A stretch of DNA of 64,000 bases, taken from NCBI RefSeq assembly GCF_041346945.1, contig NZ_CP166850.1:8106501-8170500 (forward strand). Direction: 5' to 3'. This document shows positions 33,078 to 47,900 of this stretch, one piece after another. The stretch comes from Amycolatopsis sp. cg9. GTDB lineage: Bacteria; Actinomycetota; Actinomycetes; Mycobacteriales; Pseudonocardiaceae. A program made the position numbers and the translations under genes. Every line of letters begins with the position of its first letter. The first letter of the stretch is position 1. The notes under the pieces were generated by a model. It was not told the origin of the DNA. It did not search any database and saw nothing but the letters and a program-made list of their open reading frames with translations.

Positions 33078-34012
33078 CCCGTCATCGCCACCAGGATGCG
33101 CCGCTTGCCGGTGAACGGCTCGCGCCCGTGGGCCATCAGCATGTTGTTGATCACCATGATGTCCCCACTCTGCCACGGGAACGCGTAGCTGACCTCGTCG
33201 TACACCTCGCGGACCTTCGACAGGTCTTCGACCGGGATCGGGCTGCCGTTGGCGAAGTAGGCGTTGCGCGGCAGGTCGGCTTCCGGGTACAGCTCCAGCA
33301 GCGCCTCGCTGACCTCCTCGCCGAGGCTCGAGACGTGGAACAGGTTGGCCTGGTTGAACCACACGGTGTCCCCGGTGTGCTCCTCCACCACGAACGACGG
33401 CCGGACGTGCCGGGTGCGCAGGCCTTCCTCGGTCCACTCGAACGTCTGGCCGTTGCGCGCGCAGTACTCCTCGACGACCGCGCGGTCCTCGGTCTGGAAC
33501 GCCTCCTGCCAGGTCAGCCCGAGCCCTTCGCGGAACGCGCGCGTGTAGGCGACGCCGCCGGCGAACCGCTCGCGGAGGTCCGCCGGCAGCAGCCGGTACA
33601 TCGCCCGGCTGTCCGCGATCGGCGTGGCCCCGCCGGTTTCGGCGGCCGTGTCGCACAGGAAGAACAAGCGCGCGGGCCAGCTCGCCGAGTACGAGTTCTC
33701 GTTGTGCATCGGGATCGACTCGGCGGGCGGGTACTCCGTCGAGGTGTAGATGTTGCCGGCCACGTTCGAGCGCGGCGTGGACCGCTCGGTGTAGGTGAGC
33801 AGGGCCCCGCCGATCGTCTCGGTGACCCGGTTGAACAGGTCGAGGTCGGCGGGCAGCCCGCGCAGCAGGATCGCGCCGTGGTCGCGCAGGTGTTCCCGCA
33901 GCTGCGGGAGCTGCGCGTCCACGGCCGCGAAGTCCGCGGCCGGGAAGACGGCGATCTTGGTGTGCTCGTTCCCGTGCAGCTGGCCCAGCGGCGCCGCGAG
34001 ATCGGCGGTCAT
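33074..34012 (-). CDS. TauD/SyrP-type Fe(II)/2-oxoglutarate dioxygenase
   Basis: A 312-aa non-heme iron oxygenase. The facial triad is visible as HNE (about residues 102-104, MHNENSYS) and a distal His in NNMLMAHGREPFTGKRRI, whose Arg residues would bind 2-oxoglutarate. The iron ligand is Glu (HxE) rather than Asp (HxD); HxE also occurs in amino-acid beta-hydroxylases such as asparagine oxygenase AsnO. SyrP-like members hydroxylate aminoacyl-PCP. With an Asn-activating module in the operon, beta-hydroxylation of Asn is the leading inference. GAGGAG precedes the ATG, which overlaps the upstream stop. Confidence 0.9.
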   Translation of the reverse strand: MTADLAAPLGQLHGNEHTKIAVFPAADFAAVDAQLPQLREHLRDHGAILLRGLPADLDLFNRVTETIGGALLTYTERSTPRSNVAGNIYTSTEYPPAESIPMHNENSYSASWPARLFFLCDTAAETGGATPIADSRAMYRLLPADLRERFAGGVAYTRAFREGLGLTWQEAFQTEDRAVVEEYCARNGQTFEWTEEGLRTRHVRPSFVVEEHTGDTVWFNQANLFHVSSLGEEVSEALLELYPEADLPRNAYFANGSPIPVEDLSKVREVYDEVSYAFPWQSGDIMVINNMLMAHGREPFTGKRRILVAMTG

Positions 34013-35271
34013 GACTCCTCCAGTTCGAATCGGACAAGCTTCGCGGCTTCGGCGTGCAGCGCGGCCAGGTCGTCGACGTCGGCGAACCCGGCGACGAGGA
34101 CGTTGACGGCGTAGATCTCCTGGTCGTCGCTGAGCACCTGGCCGGGGGAAACGATGGTGACGACGTCGAGGACCTCCGGCAGGTCCGCGACTTCCGCAGT
34201 GCCCTCGACGCGCACCAGCCGCCCGGTGCCTTCGGCGTAGACGATCAGATAGCCGACCGGCACCGGCAGCCCGGTCCCGCGCGCGGGTGGCGGGGTGCCG
34301 AGGGCGAGGGAAACGGCTTCGGCGGTGACGTCGATGCCGGTGGCGAGCCGCAGCAGGGCCGGTTGCGCTCCCCCGGCGGGCCGGCCGGCGTTGACCTCGA
34401 CGACCACCGGCCCGAGCGCGGCGTCGTCGATCACCTCGACGTGCGCGCACGTCGAGGTGAGGCCCAGGGCGAGCACGGCGGCCGACGCCGCTTCGGTGAT
34501 CAGCCCGGCTCGCTCTTCCGGCAGCCCGAACGGCGGGCAGACCATGCCCAGCTCGAACTTCCGCTCGTCGATCAGCGGCTTGCCGACCACGGTGACGGGT
34601 TCGGCGGTCCCTTCGCGGACGAGCACGTCGACGGCGTACTCCGGGCCGTCGAGAAGGCTCTCGACGAGGAACACCCGCAGCGGGTCGAGCGGGCCCGGCA
34701 ACAGGCGGTGGTACCGCGCGTCGGAGTTCTCCGGCAGCCGCGTGGCCAGCAGGTGGTACGCCGCGGTCAACTCATCCACAGTGGACACCGTGCGGACGAG
34801 GGCGCTCGCGGCGCCGTTGACCGGCTTGACGATCGCCGGGAGGCCGACTTCCGCGGCGATCTTCGCGGCGTCCGCGGGGTCGGCGAACAACGCGGCCCGC
34901 GGTCCCGGCAGCCCGGCCGCGGCCAGTGCCCGCCGGACGGCGAACTTGTTGTGCGCCAGCGTGAACACCTCCGCCGGGCAGCGGGCGACGCCCAGCAGCT
35001 CGGCGATCCGGGCGGTGCTCGCGATGATCCCTTCCGCCGCGGTGAGCACCGCGGCGGGCGCCCGGTCCCGGAGCGCCTCGGCCACCGCCGGAGCGTCCCG
35101 GACGTCGTCGACCACGACGAAGCCGTCGACCAGGGCCCCCAGCTCGGCCCGCTCGGCGTCGCCCAGCGGCTCGGTGACCAGTTCGGCCCGCCACCCGGCG
35201 GCGCGGACGGCGGCCGCGAAGTCCCCGATCCACTGCCCCCGCGTCTCCCGGACGATGAACGCGGTCTTCAC
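34009..35271 (-). CDS. ATP-grasp domain ligase, copy 2
   Basis: A 420-aa ATP-grasp enzyme (carboxylate-amine/thiol ligase superfamily). It carries an N-terminal pre-ATP-grasp domain (ending HNKFAVRRALAAAGLPGPRAA), LPAIVKPVNGAASALVRTVSTV with the ATP lysine, EYAVDVLV, and the metal site VVVEVNAGRPAGG. The C-terminal ~90 residues (VTIVSPGQVLSDDQEIYAVNVLVAGFAD) are shared with its neighbour. Starts at GTG overlapping the stop of copy 1 (GTGA). It probably joins an amino acid or amine to a carboxylate through an acyl phosphate. The partner is unknown. Confidence 0.9.
   Translation of the reverse strand: MKTAFIVRETRGQWIGDFAAAVRAAGWRAELVTEPLGDAERAELGALVDGFVVVDDVRDAPAVAEALRDRAPAAVLTAAEGIIASTARIAELLGVARCPAEVFTLAHNKFAVRRALAAAGLPGPRAALFADPADAAKIAAEVGLPAIVKPVNGAASALVRTVSTVDELTAAYHLLATRLPENSDARYHRLLPGPLDPLRVFLVESLLDGPEYAVDVLVREGTAEPVTVVGKPLIDERKFELGMVCPPFGLPEERAGLITEAASAAVLALGLTSTCAHVEVIDDAALGPVVVEVNAGRPAGGAQPALLRLATGIDVTAEAVSLALGTPPPARGTGLPVPVGYLIVYAEGTGRLVRVEGTAEVADLPEVLDVVTIVSPGQVLSDDQEIYAVNVLVAGFADVDDLAALHAEAAKLVRFELEES
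34775..34785. repeat. TCCAC(A/T)GTGGA palindrome, one of five copies
   Basis: The 11-mer TCCACAGTGGA or TCCACTGTGGA occurs inside coding sequence at 34775-34785, 36028-36038, 45399-45409, 45867-45877 and 51281-51291, all in the NRPS/PKS operon. Partial forms appear elsewhere (for example near 49170 and 57323). In the ATP-grasp pair it lies at the same codons (STVDE). Confidence 0.6.
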
Positions 35272-36526
35272 GCGACCTCCAGCCGGATCAGCTTGCTCGC
35301 CTCGGCGTGCAGCGCGGCCAGGTCTTCGTGGCCGGCGAACCCGGCCACGACCAGGTTGACCGCGTACGTCTCCTGCTCGTCGGTGAGCACCTGGCCGGGC
35401 GAAACCGTCGTGACGACGTCGACGACCTCCGGCAGCGCGGCGACCTCGTCGAGGCCGCCGATTCCGGTCAGGGTGCCGGACCCGGCCGCGTAGAGGATCA
35501 GCATGCCCAGCGGGATCGGCAGCTTCGCCGGCTCACGCGCGGGCGGCGGCGCGCCGAGAGCGAGGGCGGTCAGCTCGGCGAACACGTCGACGCCGGTGCG
35601 CAGCTTGGCCAGCAGTGGCATGATCGAGCCCGCCGGGCGGCCCGCGTTGACCTCGACGATCGTCGGGCCGCGCCGCTCGTCGTCGATCACCTCGACGTGC
35701 GCGATCGTGTTGTCCAGCCCCAGCGCGAGCACCGCCGCCGACGCCGCCGCCGTGACCAGCGCCGCCCGCTCCGCCGTCAGCCCTTCCGGCGGGCAGGACA
35801 GGGCCAGCTCGAACTTCCGCTCGTCGATGAGCGGCTTGTCGAGGACTTCGACCGGCTCGGGGACGCCGTCGCGGATCAGCACGTCCACCGCGTACTCCGG
35901 GCCCCGCAGCAGGCCTTCGACGAGGAACGTCGCGGCCGGGTCGAGCGTCCCCAGTGGACGGTGGTAGCGCGGGTCCGCGGACTCGGGCAGCCGCGCGGCC
36001 AGCAGCTCGTAGGCGGCCGCCAGTTCATCCACAGTGGACACCGTGCGGACGAGGTTGCTCCCGGCGCCGTTGACCGGCTTGACGATCGCCGGCAGCCCGA
36101 CCCGGCCGGCGACGGAGGCGGCTTCGGCGGCCGACGAGATCAGCGCCGCCGCGGGCCCCGGCAGCCCGGCCGCGGCCAGTGCTTCCCGGACCGCGAACTT
36201 GTCGGCGCACCGGGCGAACACCGACGCCGGGCACCGCGCGACGCCGAGCAGCTCGGCGACGCGGGCGGTGCTCGCGATGGCCCCGTCCGAACCGGTCAGC
36301 ACGGCGGCGGGCGAACCGACCGCCGAGCGGATCCGCGCGGCGACGGCTTCGGCGTCGTAGACGTCGTCCACGGCGACCACCTCGTCCACCACCGCGGCGA
36401 GCGAGGTCCGCTCGGCCGCGGCCACCGGCGGTGCGAACAGCACCGCGCGGTGCCCGGCCGCGTGCACCGCCGCGGCGACTTCGCCGACCCAGTGCCCGCG
36501 GGCTTCCCTGATCAGCACGACGTCGC

Positions 36527-36530
<4 letters not shown>
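35268..36530 (-). CDS. ATP-grasp domain ligase, copy 1
   Basis: Also 420 aa and clearly a tandem-duplication paralogue of the next gene: LGVARCP, REALAAAGLPGP, LPAIVKPVNGAGSNLVRTVSTVDEL, PLIDERKFEL, VEVIDDERRGPTIVEVNAGRPAG and SPGQVLTDEQETYAVNLVVAGFAG are near-identical between them (fragments shortened). The most different parts are the first 70 residues and the 255-300 region, probably where substrate specificity lies. GTG start overlaps the stop of the NRPS-MFS gene. Retention of both copies suggests two successive ligations or two substrates. Confidence 0.9.
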
Positions 36531-41922
<5,392 letters not shown>

Positions 41923-41926
<4 letters not shown>

Positions 41927-44907
41927 GCCCGCTCACCTTCGGCCAGCTGCGCCCGGACCTCTTCGTCGCTGAGCTGGTCCAGGTCCGCTTCCAGGCGCCG
42001 CTCGACCTCGGCGGCGAGCCCGGCCACCGTGGTGAACGAGAACAGGCCGCGGACCGGCAGCTCGACGCCGACCTGCTTGCGGATCCGGGCCATCGCGCGG
42101 ATCGCGAGCAGCGAATTGCCGCCGTGGGCGAAGAAGTCGTCGTGCACGCCGAGCTTCTCGATGCCCAGGAGCTCACCCAGCACCTCGGCGACCAGTTCTT
42201 CGGCCGCGGTGCTCGGGGCCACGTACTCCGTCGCGCCGCCCGGGTGCGGATCGGGCAGCGCGGCCCGGTCGAGCTTGCCGCTCGCGGCCACCGGCAGCGC
42301 CTCCAGCGTGACGAACACGGTCGGCACCAGGTACTCGGGCAGCGCGGCCCGCAGCGCTTCGGCCGCGCCGTCCGCGGTACCGACGACGTACCCGACGAGG
42401 GTTTCCCCGCGGACCGCGACCGCCGCGTCCCGGACCTCCGGCAGCTCGCGCAGCGCGGCTTCGACCTCGCCCGGCTCGATCCGGAAGCCCCGCAGCTTGA
42501 CCTGGTCGTCGGTCCGGCCGAGGTACTCCAGGGTGCCGTCCCGGCGCCAGCGGGCCAGGTCGCCGGTGGCGTACATCCGCCCGTACGGCCCGTCCGGGAA
42601 GCGCTCGGCGGTCAGCTCGGGCAGCCCGAGGTAGCCGTGGGCCAGCTGCTCCCCGGCCAGGTGGAGCTGACCCGCGACGCCCGGCGGCACCGGCCGCCGG
42701 CGCTCGTCGAGGACGTAGGCGCGGGTGCCGGGGATCGGGCGGCCGATCGGGACCGGCCCGTCGACCGGGCCGTCGAGCCGGTGGGCGACGCAGCCGACGG
42801 TCGCTTCGGTCGGGCCGTACTCGTTGGTGACCGCGATCCCGGCGAACGGCCGGACGGCTTCGCCCGTCAGCGCCTCGCCGCCGAGCACGAGATCCCCGGT
42901 GGGACGGGACTCCGCCGGCAGCACGGCGAGGTGCGTCGGGGTGGCCTTGACGAAGTCGGGCCGCCCGGAGTCCACAATGGACCCGCCGGCGGTGAGCGGG
43001 CCGAGCAGCGTCGTGACGGTCAGGTCGAACGACGCCGAAGTGTGCAGCAGCGCGCGCCCCGCCAGGCTCGGGTACGCCTCGCGGGCCCAGCCCAGGTAGG
43101 TGGCCAGCGCCCGGTGGCCGACCTGCACGCCCTTGGGGCGGCCGGTCGAGCCGGACGTGTAGATGACGTAGGCGATGTCGTCCGGTCCCGGCCGCGCGGG
43201 GTTCTCGCCGGCCGGCTCCGCCCACACCGCCGGATCGTCGAGGGCGAGGGTCTCGGCCGCCAGGGTCACCTCCCCGGCGGTCAGCACGACGCGCGCCCCG
43301 GCGTCGGCCAGGATCAGCTCCTGGCGCGCCGCCGGGTTGGCCGGGTCGAGCGGGACGTAGGCCGCGCCGCTCTTGAGCGCACCCAGGATGCCCACGACCA
43401 GCTCGGCCGAGTTCGGCGCGCACACGCCGACCACGCCACCGGCGCCGAGGCGGTGCGCGACCCGGTCGGCCCGCGCGTTCAGCTCGGCGTAGGTCAGGAC
43501 CGAGCCGCCGAGGTCCACCGCGACCGCGCCGGGCGTCGAGCGGACCTGCTCTTCGAACCGCTCGACGACCAGCGGCGCGTCCGAAGTGGACGAGCCGCTC
43601 CACGCCTCCACCTCGGCGCGCTCGGCCTCCGACAGCAGCGGCAGGTCCGCCACGGCGATCGAGGCGTCCTCGACCGCGGCCACCAGGACGCGCAGGAACC
43701 GGTCGGCCATCGCTTCCGCGGTCTCGCGGTCGAACAGGTCGGTGCGGTACAGCAGCCGGCCACCGGTCGCGGTGAGGTCGATCGCGACGTCGTCCTTGGC
43801 GGTGGCGTAGCGGACCGGCTCGATGCCCGAGTCGGGGATGAAGTTGAAGCCGATCTGGTACAGCGCCTGCACGCCCCCGTCGCGCTCCGGGCGCACCTCG
43901 TCGGCGACCAGCTGGAACGGCACGCGGCTGTGCTCGATGGCGTCGAGCACGGCGGTGCGGACCCGGCCGACGAGCTCGGCGAACGCCGGGTCGCCGCCGC
44001 AGTCGACGCGGATGGCGAGCTGGTTGACGAACATGCCGATCAGCGGCGCCAGCTCGGGCAGGTCGCGGCCGGCGACCGGCACCCCGACCACGACGTCGGT
44101 CGTCCCGGACAGCCGCGACAGCAGCGCGGTGTACCCGGCGAGCAGCACCATGAACGGCGACGCCGACAGCTCGCGGCCGACCTCGCCGACCCGGTCGAGC
44201 AGGCCGTCCGGGAGGGTGAAGTCGACCTGGCCGCCGCCGAACCCGAAGTCCGCGGGCCGCGGCCGGTCGGTGGGCAGGCTGTGCACCGGCGGGAGCCCGG
44301 CGAGCCGCTCGCGCCAGTAGTCCAGCTGCGCGCGCACGAGCGGCAGCTGGCCGCGCTGCCACGCCGAGTAGTCCGCGTACTGGATGGCCAGCTCGGGCAG
44401 CTTCGGCAGCCGGCCCTCCGCGACCGCGTTGCAGGCCTCGTTCAGCTCGTTCGCCAGCACCAGCACGGAACCGGCGTCGAACACCGTGTGGTGCACGACG
44501 AAGGTCAGCAGCCAATCGGCGTCGCCGAGCCGGCAGAGCTGGGCCCGCCACGGCGGGGCCGAGTCCAGCGGGATCGGGCGGCGGGCGATCGCCTCGGCCA
44601 GCTCGGCCGCGCGCGCTTCCCGCTCGGGCAGATCACGCAGGTCGTGCACCTCGGGCTCGATCGGGACGTCGGCGTGCACCACCTGGACGAGCTCGCCGCC
44701 GTCCATCCGGAACGCCGTGCGCAGGGCCTCGTGCCGCCCGACGACCACGCCGAGCGCGGCCCGCCACTGGCCTTCGGTGAGCGGCAGGTCCTGCCGCACC
44801 TGGCAGGGGAGGTTGTACACCGGGGACGCCGGGTCGAGCTGGTTCGACAGCCAGATCCGCTCCTGCCCGAACGAGGCCGGGAACGTCCATTGCTTCGTGT
44901 CGGTCAT
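41923..44907 (-). CDS. NRPS C-A(Asn)-PCP
   Basis: A 994-aa elongation module. C domain with HHTVFDAG (about 138-145). A domain: YVIYTSGSTGRPKG; specificity residues read as D-L-T-K-V-G-E-V-G-K, the known Asn code (DLTK-x-GEVGK). PCP Ser932 in HGGNSLL. No epimerase or methyltransferase. GCAGGAGAC gives a good ribosome site; the stop overlaps the next NRPS gene by ATGA. It accepts the polyketide chain from the upstream PKS and adds Asn. C-terminal tail DLDQLSDEEVRAQLAEGERA may be a docking element. Confidence 0.95.
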
Positions 44908-44917
44908 GTCTCCTGCT

Positions 44918-47900
44918 TCAGCGCTCGAGCTTGGGGATGGTGGTTTCGCCCGCACTTTCACGTGAAAGTGCGGCGGTCCGCAGCTCCTCGATCCGCTCGG
45001 CCAGCGCGGCCACCGTGGAGGATTCGAACAGCGTCTTCATGGCCAGCCGGGCGCCGGTGGTCTTGCGGACCTGGGCGATGAGCTGGATGGCGACCAGCGA
45101 GTTGCCGCCGAGGGCGAAGAAGTCGTCGTCGACGCCGACGCGCTCGACGCCGAGCACCTCGGCCCACTGCCGGGCGATCTCGGCCTCCAGGTCGGTCCGC
45201 GGGGCGACGTAGTCGTCCTGGGCCTGCGACTGGACGGTTTCAGCGACCTCTTCGGTTTCTTCCAGCGCTTCGGCGGTGACCCGGCGGGCGAACAGGTCGC
45301 GCACCGGGCGGGTGCTGATCACCACCTGGCCGCCGAGCCCGGGCGTCAGCGCCCGGAGGAACGCCTCGGCGCCGTCGACCGGCCGGATCCCGTTTGAGTC
45401 CACAGTGGACTTGGCCACGGGGGCCGTGAGCCCGCCGCTGACCGCGCCCTCGTCGACCCGGCGGAGCACGAAGTCCTCGATCTCGACGAGCACGCGGCCG
45501 TCGTCGCCGCACAGCGTCAGGTCGGCGGCGATGACCTGGTCACCGCCGGAGTCGCGGTAGCGCAGGTGGCTGTGGAAGCTCGCCGGCAGCGGGGCGTGCA
45601 CGACGACCCGGCCGTAGCTCATCGGCAGGTACGTGCCGCTCCCCCGGCCGCGGCCGAACGCGGTCGCGACGTCGAGCAGCGCCGGGTGCAGCCCCCAGCC
45701 GGTGTCGAAGACCGGCGCGACAAGCGACGCCAGCTCCTCGTCCGCGCCGACGTGGTGGGTGCGCAGCGCGGCCCAGCGCGGGCCGAAGGTGACCATGCTG
45801 GTCCGGCCGGTGCCGAACGCGTTGCCGTCGTCGAGCACGCTCGTCCGGCCCCGCACCGCGTCGAGGTCCACAGTGGACGTCACGGGCGCCGGGACCCAGC
45901 CCGCGGAGCCCCGGACGTGCGTCTTCGTCACCCCGCCCGCGCGGCTGGTCACCGCGAACCCGTCGCCGTCGAAGCCGACCCGGTACTCCGCGACCGTGCC
46001 CTCGGGCACCGAGAACGGCTCCAGGAAGGCGACATCGCGCAGTTCGACGAGGTGGCCGTCACCCGGCTTCGGCAGCGCCGCCTCGACGGCCGCCCGCACG
46101 ATCTCCAGGTGCCCGGTCCCCGGCACGACCGGGACACCGGCGATCCGGTGCTCGTCGAGCAGCCAGTGCGCGGCCGCCGAGACCAGCCCGTGGCAGTCCT
46201 CGCCGGTGCGCGTGCTGAGCACCGGGTGCGCGATCGGGCCGTCCGCTTTCGTGCGGGCGGACCGGATCGTCGTCGGCGCGGCCACTTCGGCGGCCATGCC
46301 GACCTCGTCCCAGCCACCCCAGTCGTGCGAGACGACCCGGGCCCGCCAGCCGTGGTCGCCGCGGGCGTAGGCGTCGAGGAAGTTGTTGGCCGCGCAGTAG
46401 TCGACCTGCCCGAAGTCACCCGAGACCGCGGTGACCGACGAGCACAGGGCGACGAAGTCCATGGGCAGGTCGGCGAAGGCCGAGGCCAGCGCCAGGGTGC
46501 CGGCGATCTTCGGGGCCAGCACCGCTTCGGCGACCGGGCGTTCCTTGACCTCGGTGACGCCGCCGCCGGGCAGGCCGGCCGCGTGCACGATGCCGTCCAG
46601 CCCGCCGAACTCGCGTTCGGCCAGTTCCCGGACCTCCCGCAGCCGCACCGGGTCGGTGACGTCGGCGGCGACGACGTGCACCACCGAGCCGGCCGCCTCC
46701 ATCCGCCGGATCGCCCGGATCGCCCGCGCGGCCCGGTCGGTTCCGTCGCAGGTGTCCCACTCCTCGCGCGGTGGCAGGCCGGAGCGGGTCAGCAGGATCA
46801 GCTTCGCCCGGACGCGCAGGGCGAAGTCCTCGGCGAGGGTGACCCCGATGCCGCCGGTGCCCCCGGTGATCAGGTACCGGCCGTCCTCGCGCAGCACCGG
46901 CGCCGCTTCGGGCACGGCGAGCTGGGTGTACTCGAGGACCCAGCGCCGCCCTCGCCGCAACGCGACCTCGGATTCGGCCGGGCGGAACAGCTCCGCGACG
47001 ACCTCCGCGGTCACGGTCTCGACGTCGATCCGCCGCACGACCGTGCCGGGGACTTCCAGGGGCAGCACCCGCGCGATGCCCGCCAGGGTCGCGTGTTCGG
47101 GCCGGGTCAGGTCGCTGCCGGTGACGTCGGCGGTGCCGGTGCTCAGCACGTCGATCCGCACCGGCTCGCCCCACGCCTGGACCAGGTTGAGCACGCTGAA
47201 GAACCCGCGCTCCTGGGCGGCCATCCCGGTTTCGGTGCCGTCGAGGGCCCACGCGTGGACCACCCGCTCGGGGCGGTCGCCGAGGGCGGCGACCAGTTCG
47301 TCGTAGTCCTCGCGCACGCCGGGCCGGACGGTGAAGCCGCGCTCGGTGGCGGTGAAGGCGTCACCGGGGCGGACCTCGGTGACCGCGACCCCGGCGGCCC
47401 GCAGCAAGCCCGGGAGGACGTCGCCGTCGACGAACGCCAGGCAGGACGCGAAGGGCTCGCGCCGCAGGTCCGGACCGGCCTGCCGCCAGGACGGGACCGC
47501 GAACCACTCGTCGAGCGGCAGCGGCCCGCTCGGCCGCTCCGGCTCGGCGAGCGTCCCCTTCGGATCGGGGTCGACCCAATACCGCTTGCGCGCGTACGGG
47601 TAGCCGGGCAACGGGACGCGGTGCCCGGACGTCGTGGGCTCCACGGGCACCCCGTGTGTCCACAACAGACCGGCCGCGGCGTACAGCGTTTCGACGTCGC
47701 CCTCGCGGTCGGTGCGACCGGGCAGGCTCGGCAGCGGCGCCGGCAGGCCCTTGGGCACCTGGCCGCGGGCGAGCCCGGCCAGCTGGTGGCCCGGGCCGCA
47801 CTCGACGAGCGCCCACCGCTCGCCGCCGTCGAACAGCGTCCGCACGCAGTCGCCGAACCGGACCGCCTGCCGCAGGTGCGCGGCCCAGTACGCCGGGTCG

